Positions 1 through 6,420 of a DNA stretch of 13,919 nucleotides are shown in pieces; position 1 is the first letter of the stretch, and the number at the start of each line of letters is the position of its first letter. The stretch is from positions 1 through 13,919 of the forward strand of contig JAOAGA010000045.1 of assembly GCA_026415985.1 (NCBI GenBank). Reading direction: 5' to 3'. The notes below the pieces were generated by a model. That model saw only the letters and a list, made by a program, of their open reading frames with translations. It made no database searches and was not told the origin of the DNA. A program made the position numbers and the translations under genes. This DNA comes from Pseudomonadota bacterium (lineage in GTDB: Bacteria > CALINM01).

Positions 1-363
1 AAACGTTGCATCTGCTTTTAGATTGGGATAGTTCTCTACAATTACTAACAGTCTTCCTAATGCTGAGCCAAGCTCATTTGATGCCGAAAAAAGTTCCGTC
101 GGGGTTTTAGCAGACATCATTTTTGACCTGCTTTCGAATAGCTTTTCGAAGATTTCTCTCTCATGCTTTGCATATCCCTTAACCGTATTGACAAGGTTTG
201 GGATCAAATCTGCCCGTCTTTTTAGCTGGTTTTCAACCTGTGCGTATTTTGCGTCAATCTCTTCATTAAGCTTAACGAAGGTGTTTCTGACAGATATAAC
301 GTATGCTCCGGTTAGGATAATAAAAAGTATGAAAACCGCAATTACTGCTGAAAATACTCTCAT
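1..363 (-). CDS. lemA: LemA family protein, C-terminus cut by window edge
   Basis: LemA-family membrane protein of unknown biochemical role. The first 121 residues are present and the frame runs off the left edge. The start ATG (361-363) has a strong Shine-Dalgarno AGGAGGA about 6 nt upstream. Residues 1-24 form one hydrophobic segment that would anchor the protein, preceded by only one Arg. The following soluble part shows the family signature: a coiled-coil-like stretch with QLKRRADLIPNLVNTVKGYA, then KHEREIFEKLFESR, matching the helical LemA core (usual family length roughly 180-200 aa). It lies 20 bp downstream of the TPM-domain gene and is the last visible gene of the moaC-led minus-strand operon. 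LemA and TPM proteins are neighbours in many genomes, which supports both calls. Confidence 0.93.
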   Translation of the reverse strand, partial: MRVFSAVIAVFILFIILTGAYVISVRNTFVKLNEEIDAKYAQVENQLKRRADLIPNLVNTVKGYAKHEREIFEKLFESRSKMMSAKTPTELFSASNELGSALGRLLVIVENYPNLKADATF

Positions 364-383
364 AGAAAGTCCTCCTGTTATTT

Positions 384-1076
384 TTACCAACTTCTTCCCG
401 CACCTCCTCCACCACTTGCACCTCCGCCAAAACCACCAAACCCTCCGCCACCGAAACTACCAAATCCACCACCCATTCCACCACCAAAGCCTCCGTAGTA
501 ATAATAGCCTTTTCTAATTTTGCTGTTGGAAAGTATCCTTATAATTAATATAAACACAATAATTGTTATTAGAAGGAGCGATGAGGCCCTTTTTTTATTT
601 CCTTTTGCCGGTTTTATTTCGCCTTTTAAAATTTTGCTGATGGTTATGACGGTTTGCAGTAACCCTTCACTATAATTACCGTTTTTGAAATATGGTATTG
701 CTTTATTATCAATGATTTCACCAACTAACCCGTCGGGGAGAACACCTTCAAGTCCATAGCCGGTATTTATTCTAATTTTCCTGTCTTCCAAAGAAAAGAC
801 GATAAGTAGGCCGTTATCTTTCCCCTTTTCTCCGATTTTCCAGTTATCAAAAACCTTTTGAACAAAATCAGTAATATCCCCGCCTTCAATTTTATTTACT
901 GTAAGTAAGGCTATTTCTGCAATACCTTTATCTTTTAAATCTTGGGCTATTGATTGGAGCCTCTTTTCGTGTTCACTGTCAATAACGTTAGCATAGTCAT
1001 TTATATAACCTTTTGGATTAGGTACGGTGAAGGCAGTTATAAATAAAAAAATAAAGATTAGATTAATTAATCTCAT
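384..1076 (-). CDS. TPM domain membrane protein (YgcG-like) with glycine-rich tail
   Basis: A 230-aa TPM-domain (PF04536, formerly DUF477) protein. Residues 1-17 are hydrophobic and look like a signal peptide, with mature sequence starting near VPNPKGYINDYANV, the usual opening of the domain. The core (about 20-145) carries typical features: the EIALLTVNKIEG strand, the WKIGEKGKDNGLLIVFS stretch and IRINTGYGLEGVLPD. A second transmembrane helix lies at about 165-182, followed by a cytoplasmic-side tail made almost entirely of Gly, Phe and Tyr and ending GGGGAGRSW, as in YgcG-type members. Related plant proteins act in photosystem II repair and acid phosphatase activity has been reported, but the bacterial role is unsettled. 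The start overlaps the stop of the upstream nucleotidyltransferase-like gene by 14 bp, so translation is probably coupled. lemA follows after 20 bp. Confidence 0.9.
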   Translation of the reverse strand: MRLINLIFIFLFITAFTVPNPKGYINDYANVIDSEHEKRLQSIAQDLKDKGIAEIALLTVNKIEGGDITDFVQKVFDNWKIGEKGKDNGLLIVFSLEDRKIRINTGYGLEGVLPDGLVGEIIDNKAIPYFKNGNYSEGLLQTVITISKILKGEIKPAKGNKKRASSLLLITIIVFILIIRILSNSKIRKGYYYYGGFGGGMGGGFGSFGGGGFGGFGGGASGGGGAGRSW

Positions 1077-1788
1077 TTATCATCTTTCCCATAAACTCAA
1101 GGTCTTTGATATAATTTTCTATTAGCTTTTCGATTATATTTTTTGTGATTTTTACTGATTTAGACCTCATGGTATAGAGGTTTTTTATTCCTGACAAATC
1201 TTTTTGATATAGTTTTTCCAACTCATCCAGAATTTCATCTCTTGTTTCAGGGATATTTACCTTTTTAATTCTAAGTATCTGTTTCAAAAGAACTATTGTA
1301 GAAGTGAGAGATTTAAAGAGGTATTCCTGATGTTTAATTAACTCATTTTCTGCAAAAAACATCTTCCTTAATCCAAGAACCTTTGCCCTAATCTCCATCT
1401 CACATTGTTTTCTGATATTATCGTTCGTTACCTTCACATCTTTTAGGATATCTTCTCCGTATAATAAGACATTTCTTTCTTTCATCTCGATAAACTCAAT
1501 GGGGAAGACATCGAGAGCCTGTTCTATTTCTGATTTTTTAAATATCAAAGGAATGGCAAAGGGTAGCTTTTTGTAATCTTTATATGCGTTGCTGATTTCT
1601 ATAATAACCACAGGTTCCGATTTATCGGAAAGAACTATAAGAGTATTAATATCTGATACGCCAGGGTGAAAATCCTTATCAACTATAACACTTCCGAATA
1701 AATAGAAGGAAATCAGATCTTCGCCAAGTTTCGCAACGAGATTATTGGTTAATTGCTCCATTGTTTCATTTATCTTTTTAATGTTCAT
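1063..1788 (-). CDS. Degenerate nucleotidyltransferase-like protein (pol beta superfamily fold)
   Basis: A 241-aa protein with an N-terminal nucleotidyltransferase-like domain and an all-helical C-terminal half. The GS motif of the pol beta superfamily is visible at residues 31-33 (FGS), followed at 44-48 by VSDIN, where active members have DxD. The second metal-binding Asp is therefore Asn48. The sequence FPIEFIEMKERNVLLYGED (about 94-112) and a helix beginning IRKQCEMEIRAKVLGLRK resemble proteins annotated only as nucleotidyltransferase-domain proteins. The C-terminal helices (about 125-241) could be HEPN-like, but I see no RxxxxH motif. The ATG overlaps the moaC stop (ATGA) and has an excellent GGGAGGT ribosome site 4-5 nt upstream, so the first Met is preferred over Met10. 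Substrate unknown. The lost Asp suggests weak or no catalysis. Confidence 0.7.
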   Translation of the reverse strand: MNIKKINETMEQLTNNLVAKLGEDLISFYLFGSVIVDKDFHPGVSDINTLIVLSDKSEPVVIIEISNAYKDYKKLPFAIPLIFKKSEIEQALDVFPIEFIEMKERNVLLYGEDILKDVKVTNDNIRKQCEMEIRAKVLGLRKMFFAENELIKHQEYLFKSLTSTIVLLKQILRIKKVNIPETRDEILDELEKLYQKDLSGIKNLYTMRSKSVKITKNIIEKLIENYIKDLEFMGKMINEIN

Positions 1789-2267
1789 AATACCTCCCTC
1801 TTATAGGTTCCGCTTTTTCCGCCTGTTTTTTCTAAAAGGACTATTTCTTTTATTTCAATTGACTTATCAACCCCTTTACACATATCGTATATAGTCAGGC
1901 AGGCAATTGTAACAGCGGTCATGGCTTCCATTTCTACCCCCGTTTTTTGCTCACAGCTAACCTTTGAAAAAACCTCGATCTGCCCTTTTTTCTCGTCAAT
2001 GTTAAAGTCGATTTCTATGGATTCTATAAATATGGGATGGCAAAGGGGTATAAGCTCAGGTGTTTTTTTCCCGGCCATTATGCCTGCAATTCTCGCTACC
2101 GCCAAAACATCACCTTTCTTCACACCTTCCTTCAAAACCAAACTCAGTGTGTCTTTCTTCATCTTAACAACACCCTTAGCTACAGCAGTCCTTTTTGTAA
2201 CAGATTTGCCAGATAAATCAACCATTGTTGCTTCACCCTTTTTATTAAGGTGAGTTATCTTGCCCAT
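1785..2267 (-). CDS. moaC: Cyclic pyranopterin monophosphate synthase MoaC
   Basis: MoaC converts 3',8-cyclo-7,8-dihydro-GTP, the product of the radical-SAM enzyme MoaA, into cyclic pyranopterin monophosphate in molybdenum cofactor synthesis; it acts in the cytoplasm as a hexamer. The 160-aa product matches the family along its length: THLNKKGEATMVDLSGK at the N-terminus, IPLCHP at 73-78, KTGVEMEAMTA at 108-118, IYDMCKGVDK at 126-135 and KTGGKSG at 147-153. Asp128 and Lys131 fall at the same numbers as the catalytic pair in E. coli MoaC. The frame stays open to an ATG at 2315, but that ATG lies within the predicted -10 box, whereas the ATG at 2267 follows AGGAGAG with good spacing and gives the family's normal N-terminus. 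It heads the operon with the nucleotidyltransferase-like, TPM and lemA genes. No other moa gene is in view. Confidence 0.96.
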   Translation of the reverse strand: MGKITHLNKKGEATMVDLSGKSVTKRTAVAKGVVKMKKDTLSLVLKEGVKKGDVLAVARIAGIMAGKKTPELIPLCHPIFIESIEIDFNIDEKKGQIEVFSKVSCEQKTGVEMEAMTAVTIACLTIYDMCKGVDKSIEIKEIVLLEKTGGKSGTYKREVL

Positions 2268-2305
2268 TTTTCTCTCCTGAGATTTAATTTTTAGTAACAT
2301 TACAT

Positions 2306-2334
2306 AATATAACAACTATAGGCCTTTTTATCAA
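2306..2334 (-). promoter_or_regulatory. Predicted sigma70 promoter for the moaC operon
   Basis: On the minus strand, TTGATA (2334-2329) is separated by exactly 17 bp from TATATT (2311-2306). This is one mismatch from consensus in each box with optimal spacing. Transcription would begin near 2299, giving a leader of about 32 nt with the AGGAGAG ribosome site. It also rules out the upstream in-frame ATG at 2315. No operator or riboswitch is apparent in this short leader. Confidence 0.65.
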
Positions 2335-2364
2335 ATTTATCAAACAGAAATAAACGTTTTTCAT

Positions 2365-2393
2365 TTGACAGACAGTTAAACCTAAGATATATT
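2365..2393 (+). promoter_or_regulatory. Predicted sigma70 promoter for the gap-pgk-tpiA operon
   Basis: A perfect -35 box TTGACA (2365-2370) is followed after exactly 17 bp by TATATT (2388-2393), one mismatch from the -10 consensus. Transcription would start around 2400, about 33 nt before the gap ATG, with an AGGGGG ribosome site in between. Together with the moaC promoter, this makes the 166-bp intergenic region a compact pair of divergent promoters about 30 bp apart. I see no clear palindromic operator between them. Confidence 0.72.
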
Positions 2394-2433
2394 TTATTAA
2401 CGAAAAATTAAAGGTCTTTAAAAGGGGGAAACT

Positions 2434-3435
2434 ATGAAAAAGGCAGCAATAAATGGTTTTGGAAGAATCGGAAGAATCCTTTTAAGAACTTTTCAGGAAA
2501 AAGAGGGTCTTGACATTGTTGCTATCTCCAACAGAACTGCAGACCCCAAAATACTTGCACACTTGTTAAAATATGATTCGGTACACGGTACATTTAAAGG
2601 CGATATTTCCGCCACTTCCGATGCTATTATTATTAATGGTAAGAAAATACCGGTATTTTCAGCGTCAGATGTTTTAAAACTCCCCTGGAAGGATTTAGAA
2701 ATTGATATACTGCTTGAATGTTCAGGAAAATACAGAGATGCCGACGAAGCAAGAAAACATATTGATGCGGGAGCAAAAAAAATATTGATATCGGCACCTG
2801 CAAAAAAGGTCGATGCAACACTGTTATATGGTGTTAATCATGAAGCCTACGATCCCGCAAAACATTACATAATATCAGCGGCATCCTGCACTACAACCTG
2901 TTTGGCAACCATTTGTAAGGCATTGATACAAAAGTTTAACATTCAGAAAGGTATAATGACAACCGTCCATGCATATACCAACGATCAGAAAATTCTTGAT
3001 GGTTCCCATAAGGACCTAAGAAGAGCCCGAGCAGCAGGGCTATCTATAATTCCAACTACTACCGGTGCTGCAACAGCAGTTGGAGAAGTTTTGCCGGAGC
3101 TTAAAGGCAAGTTAGACGGCATAGCCTTAAGAGTTCCTACCGCAAATGTCTCCGTGGTTGATTTGACTGTTGATTTAGACAGAGAAACCACAAAAGACGA
3201 GGTTAATGCTCTAATAAAAGAAGCTTCGGAATCGAAATTTAAAGGTCTTATAAGGTATTGTGATGAACCGCTTGTATCCTGCGACTTTAATGGTGATTCC
3301 CACTCCGCTATATTTGATGCAGACTCAACTTATGTAAAAGGGAATATGGTGAAAATTTTAGCTTGGTATGACAACGAATGGGGTTACTCTTGCAGGATGA
3401 GAGATTTAGCCATCTATATGGCAAACAAGTTTTAG
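2434..3435 (+). CDS. gap: Glyceraldehyde-3-phosphate dehydrogenase, possibly NADP-accepting
   Basis: Type I phosphorylating GAPDH (333 aa): oxidises glyceraldehyde 3-phosphate with inorganic phosphate to 1,3-bisphosphoglycerate, or runs in reverse in gluconeogenesis or CO2 fixation. The Rossmann motif INGFGRIGR is at 6-14, catalytic Cys152 lies in SAASCTTTC (the family usually has SNASCTTNC), His179 in TTVHAYTNDQ, and the C-terminal WYDNEWGYS at 311-319. Two cofactor-site positions are unusual for a glycolytic enzyme. The Asp that normally binds the adenosine ribose (VNDLT) is replaced in AISNRT (30-35), and the LP before HKDLRR is GS (190-191). Similar substitutions occur in chloroplast and cyanobacterial NADP-using GAPDH. 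The ATG follows AAGGGGG. It is first in an operon with pgk, 80 bp upstream of it. Confidence 0.97.
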   Translation: MKKAAINGFGRIGRILLRTFQEKEGLDIVAISNRTADPKILAHLLKYDSVHGTFKGDISATSDAIIINGKKIPVFSASDVLKLPWKDLEIDILLECSGKYRDADEARKHIDAGAKKILISAPAKKVDATLLYGVNHEAYDPAKHYIISAASCTTTCLATICKALIQKFNIQKGIMTTVHAYTNDQKILDGSHKDLRRARAAGLSIIPTTTGAATAVGEVLPELKGKLDGIALRVPTANVSVVDLTVDLDRETTKDEVNALIKEASESKFKGLIRYCDEPLVSCDFNGDSHSAIFDADSTYVKGNMVKILAWYDNEWGYSCRMRDLAIYMANKF

Positions 3436-3515
3436 TATAATTTTTATAACTCTTATTGGACTTTTGGAAAAAAACTTTAATCTTTTTCTAATTAATTGCT
3501 TTAGGGAGGTGTTTT

Positions 3516-4703
3516 GTGGCAATTAAAAGGGTAGATGAGTTTGATTTTGAAAATAAAAAGGTATTTGTAAGAGTAGATTTCAATGTACCCCTCGACGAAA
3601 ACAGAAATATTACCGATGACACGAGAGTTAGAGCAGCACTACCTACCATCAGGCATATAATGTCCCATGGTGGGAAAGTAATAATAGCATCCCATTTGGG
3701 TAAGCCAAAAGGTCAGGTAAAACCAGAGCTGTCTTTAAAACCAGTTGTGGATGAACTTTCTTCATTGATAGGAATAGATGTGCCCTTGGCACCGGATTGT
3801 ATTGGTGAGGAAGTGAGGAAGATGGTTGATGCCCTTAAAGCAGGCGAGCTTTTGGTCCTTGAAAATTTAAGATTCCATATAGGTGAAGAGAAGAATCACC
3901 CCGATTTTGCAAAGGAGTTGGCAAACTCCTGTGATATATACATAAACGATGCCTTTGGCGCAGCCCACAGAGCTCATGCCTCAATAGTAGGAATTACTGA
4001 TTACATAAAGGAAGTAGGTGCTGGATTTTTAATGTTTAATGAAACAAAATATTTGTCTAAACTCATGTCAAATCCAGAGAGACCATTTCTTGTCCTTCTC
4101 GGGGGGGTAAAGGTGTCTGATAAGATTGGTGTCATAGAGCAGTTACTGGAAATTGGTGATATTTTTCTTATTGGTGGCGCTATGGCAACGACCTTTCTTA
4201 AGGCGGAAGGGTTTAATGTAGGAATATCAAAATATGAAGAAGATAAATTAGATGTAGCAAGAGAGATACTTACGCTGGCTAAGGAAAAAAATAAACCCTT
4301 CGTTTTACCGACCGATGTAAAGGTAACAAAAGATATCAAATCAAATGAATACAAATGTGTTCATGTAAATGAAATACCACCGGACATGATGGTTGTTGAT
4401 ATAGGTGAAGAGACGAAGAAAATATTTTGTTATGAGATAATTAATGCAAAGACCCTTTTTTGGAACGGGCCATTAGGTGCCTTTGAAAACCCCGCATTTC
4501 AGGAGGGTACGTTTTCCATCGCAAAGTGTATTACTAATCAGAAGAACCTTATATCAGTAGTTGGCGGTGGTGATTCCGCTGCGGCGGTCAGAAAGAGTGG
4601 CTTTGCCGATGGCTTTACTCATGTTTCCACCGGTGGAGGCGCAACGCTTGAGTTTCTTGAAGGAATCCCCTTACCCGGGATAAAGGCTTTGGACAGATAT
4701 TGA
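3516..4703 (+). CDS. pgk: Phosphoglycerate kinase
   Basis: Transfers the acyl phosphate of 1,3-bisphosphoglycerate to ADP, giving 3-phosphoglycerate and ATP; cytoplasmic, directly after the GAPDH step. The 395-aa length is normal. The N-terminal substrate domain has FVRVDFNVPL (17-26) with the substrate-binding Arg, Asp and Asn, and the basic-patch motif SHLGKPKG (59-66). Further on are VLENLRFH and NDAFGAAHRAHAS. The C-terminal nucleotide domain shows GGAMATTFLKAEGFNVG, FWNGPLGAFE, VVGGGDSAAAV and the closing STGGGATLEFLEG. Translation starts with GTG after a strong GGGAGGT site 5 nt upstream, and the product starts AIKRVDEFDF, a usual PGK beginning. The tpiA ATG lies one base after the stop, so the two are probably translationally coupled. 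Confidence 0.98.
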   Translation: MAIKRVDEFDFENKKVFVRVDFNVPLDENRNITDDTRVRAALPTIRHIMSHGGKVIIASHLGKPKGQVKPELSLKPVVDELSSLIGIDVPLAPDCIGEEVRKMVDALKAGELLVLENLRFHIGEEKNHPDFAKELANSCDIYINDAFGAAHRAHASIVGITDYIKEVGAGFLMFNETKYLSKLMSNPERPFLVLLGGVKVSDKIGVIEQLLEIGDIFLIGGAMATTFLKAEGFNVGISKYEEDKLDVAREILTLAKEKNKPFVLPTDVKVTKDIKSNEYKCVHVNEIPPDMMVVDIGEETKKIFCYEIINAKTLFWNGPLGAFENPAFQEGTFSIAKCITNQKNLISVVGGGDSAAAVRKSGFADGFTHVSTGGGATLEFLEGIPLPGIKALDRY

Positions 4704-4704
4704 T

Positions 4705-5445
4705 ATGGCTGTTATTGTTGCAAACTGGAAGATGAACAAGGTTCTTTCCGAGGCCATCGAGTTTACCAAGGCCTTAAAGAGTATGAGTATTAAAAATGGC
4801 AGGAAGGTAATAATAGCCCCTCCCTTCGTTTATTTAAATCAGATTGTAAATGAGCTGAAAGGGACAGAAATCTCAGTTTCTGCTCAAAATATGTTTTATG
4901 AAGATAAAGGAGCTTATACTGGAGAGATTTCCCCACTTCAGCTTATAGATATAGGGGTGGAATATGTAATAATTGGTCATTCGGAAAGAAGAAATATTTT
5001 TAAAGAAGATGACGAACTAATATCAAAGAAGTTAAAATCTGCCATCTCTCATAACCTAACACCTATTTTCTGTATAGGCGAAAAAATAGAGGAAAGAAGG
5101 TCCGGAAAAACTTTTGAAATAATAAAGAAACAGCTAACCGATGGGCTAAAATTAATAAACGCCGATGAAATTTACAAAATAATCTTTGCCTATGAACCTG
5201 TCTGGGCGATCGGAACCGGTGTCAACGCAACACCAGAACAGGCAGGCGAGGTTCATCAATGGATAAAAGCATATCTTGAAAAAAAATATTTAAATTTAAC
5301 CGGTGAAAGTGTTAAAATACTCTACGGTGGTAGTGTAACCGCTGAAAACGCAAAATCACTGATGTCTATAGATGGTGTCGATGGTTTGCTTGTAGGTGGT
5401 GCTTCTCTCAAAATAGATAGTTTTGAGAAGATTATTAATTTTTAA
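4705..5445 (+). CDS. tpiA: Triosephosphate isomerase
   Basis: Interconverts dihydroxyacetone phosphate and glyceraldehyde 3-phosphate, supplying the GAPDH encoded upstream. The 246-aa TIM barrel carries all catalytic landmarks: Asn7 and Lys9 in ANWKMNK, the electrophile His92 in IIGHSERR, the base Glu164 in AYEPVWAIGTG together with the mobile loop 6, YGGSVTAENA near 210, and GLLVGGASL near 230. One base separates it from pgk. No strong ribosome site precedes the ATG, which suggests reinitiation after pgk. Ten bases separate its stop from the secG ATG; tpiA next to secG is a common arrangement in bacteria. Confidence 0.98.
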   Translation: MAVIVANWKMNKVLSEAIEFTKALKSMSIKNGRKVIIAPPFVYLNQIVNELKGTEISVSAQNMFYEDKGAYTGEISPLQLIDIGVEYVIIGHSERRNIFKEDDELISKKLKSAISHNLTPIFCIGEKIEERRSGKTFEIIKKQLTDGLKLINADEIYKIIFAYEPVWAIGTGVNATPEQAGEVHQWIKAYLEKKYLNLTGESVKILYGGSVTAENAKSLMSIDGVDGLLVGGASLKIDSFEKIINF

Positions 5446-5455
5446 GGAGTTTTAG

Positions 5456-5809
5456 ATGATTGGTTTTGTTATATTTCTTCACGTTATTGCCTGTCTTACC
5501 ATAATCTTTATAGTACTTTTGCAAACGGGTAAAGGTTCTGAGATGGGTGCAGTTTTTGGGTCTGCCAGTTCTTCCGTGTTTGGCCCCACTGGCCCAACAA
5601 CAATTTTAACAAAGATAACCGTTGGCGCAGCGATTCTTTTTATGGTTACCTCAATGATACTAACTTATAATTTTTCCCAGAGGTCTGTTAAAACCATTGT
5701 CCCCAAGACAAAGACTGCTCCTCAGACACCTGCTAATGCTCCCACTCTCCCTACCCAAAGCAATGAACCAGCTAAAGCACCAACAAATCCTTTGCCTCAG
5801 TCAAAATGA
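5456..5809 (+). CDS. secG: Preprotein translocase subunit SecG with long Pro/Thr/Ala tail
   Basis: Small inner-membrane subunit of the SecYEG channel that assists SecA-driven export. Two membrane segments (about 1-22 and 50-70) flank the conserved cytoplasmic loop containing VLLQTGKGSEMGAVFGSAS and FGPTGPTTILTK, which is diagnostic for SecG. After the second helix there is a polar tail of about 45 residues rich in Pro, Thr, Ala and Gln, with repeated APTxP/APTNP-like units. Tails of this kind vary between species and are not needed for the core fold. The ATG has an AAGGAG site 7 nt upstream. Its stop overlaps the start of the DUF3786 gene (ATGA). A terminator-like hairpin begins about 43 nt after the stop, inside that next gene, so secG may be the end of a shorter transcript. 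Confidence 0.95.
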   Translation: MIGFVIFLHVIACLTIIFIVLLQTGKGSEMGAVFGSASSSVFGPTGPTTILTKITVGAAILFMVTSMILTYNFSQRSVKTIVPKTKTAPQTPANAPTLPTQSNEPAKAPTNPLPQSK

Positions 5810-6420
5810 GTCTTCCCAATATACCCAAGCAAAAAAATTATGAGATAAGCAAAGAAAGGGCTTTAAAAGCCCTTTCTTCTTTTGGTCCCGATGAGCTTTG
5901 TAAAAAAACAGGTGGCATTATAGACGGTAGCTTCCTGTCTTTTAATTTTTTCAAATGGGATATAAAATATGACTTTTCCAACAAAACCCTTTTGCTACCG
6001 GAAAATCTTAAGACTCCATCGACGGAAAATCTAATTCTTCACTATATAGCCTATTCTGAAGGTGAGCAACCCAGAGACAACTGGATAAATTTTTATCAGA
6101 TTAAAGATGCAACTTTATATCTTCCTGTTTTCAATAAGAGAACTATCGGAATAATCAACAAAGCAGTTAAAGATTTTGAAAACTGGCAGAAAAAGTGTCT
6201 TGCCCTTGGTGGTGAGAGATATAACTTTACCAGCTCTTCTGTGGCTTATAAATTTTTTGCTTTTCCTTTAGTGCCAATCCTTATTGTCTATTATGAAGGC
6301 GATGAGGATATCCCATCTGAGCTTAAGTTTATGTTTGATTCTTCAGTAGTTAAAAACTTAAGTGCAGAAGATACAGTAGTTACTTCTCAATTTTTATCTC
6401 TCCAGTTTTTTAAAGTATGA
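5806..6420 (+). CDS. DUF3786 domain-containing protein
   Basis: A 204-aa protein of the uncharacterised DUF3786 family (PF12654 in my recollection). The match is clearest in the C-terminal half: LGGERYNFTSSSVAYKF, then FPLVPILIVYYEGDEDIP, MFDSSVVKNLSAED, which correspond to the family's acidic GDEEFPA..LFD..a..yL..ED block. Upstream are NLILHYIAYSEGEQPRDNW and a short N-terminal helix resembling the usual opening that ends in a TGG turn. No signal peptide, membrane helix or Cys-based metal site is seen. The function is unknown; members occur mainly in anaerobic bacteria and are often near corrinoid or C1 genes, which is not the case here. It overlaps secG upstream and the MBL gene downstream by ATGA junctions. 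An RNA hairpin resembling an intrinsic terminator lies within codons 16-26. Confidence 0.85.
   Translation: MSLPNIPKQKNYEISKERALKALSSFGPDELCKKTGGIIDGSFLSFNFFKWDIKYDFSNKTLLLPENLKTPSTENLILHYIAYSEGEQPRDNWINFYQIKDATLYLPVFNKRTIGIINKAVKDFENWQKKCLALGGERYNFTSSSVAYKFFAFPLVPILIVYYEGDEDIPSELKFMFDSSVVKNLSAEDTVVTSQFLSLQFFKV
5852..5883 (+). terminator. Terminator-like hairpin inside the DUF3786 coding sequence
   Basis: A perfect 12-bp stem AAGAAAGGGCTT (5852-5863) and AAGCCCTTTCTT (5867-5878) closes on a 3-nt loop TAA, followed by CTTTT (5879-5883). The GGGC core and following pyrimidine/T stretch resemble an intrinsic terminator, although the T-tract is short. It starts 42 nt after the secG stop codon, and because DUF3786 starts within secG it lies in coding sequence. 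It could terminate or attenuate transcription after secG, or protect the 3' end of a gap-secG message. Confidence 0.5.

Noticed and set aside
272-487. Open frame over the region encoding the TPM glycine-rich tail and lemA start
   Set aside because: Shadow frame created by GGN-rich codons; no ribosome site and it conflicts with two well-supported genes.
384-500. Repetitive GGN tract read as a possible tandem repeat or CRISPR-like array
   Set aside because: It is low-complexity coding sequence for the TPM glycine-rich tail, with no regular unit or spacers.
188-517. Plus-strand His-rich open frame antisense to lemA and the TPM gene
   Set aside because: The His/Pro/Leu composition is what antisense of a glycine-rich coding tract gives; no ribosome site.
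2268-2315. Longer moaC reading frame starting at ATG 2315
   Set aside because: That ATG is inside the predicted -10 box, adds 16 residues absent from the family, and lacks a ribosome site; ATG 2267 has AGGAGAG.
3436-3441. Perfect TATAAT right after the gap stop, as an internal pgk promoter
   Set aside because: No -35-like sequence 15-19 bp upstream; such a hexamer is expected by chance in A/T-rich spacer.
4101-4107. Run of seven G in pgk as a possible frameshift or phase-variation tract
   Set aside because: The frame is intact on both sides and encodes the conserved LGGVKVSDK; a tract of this length alone is weak evidence.
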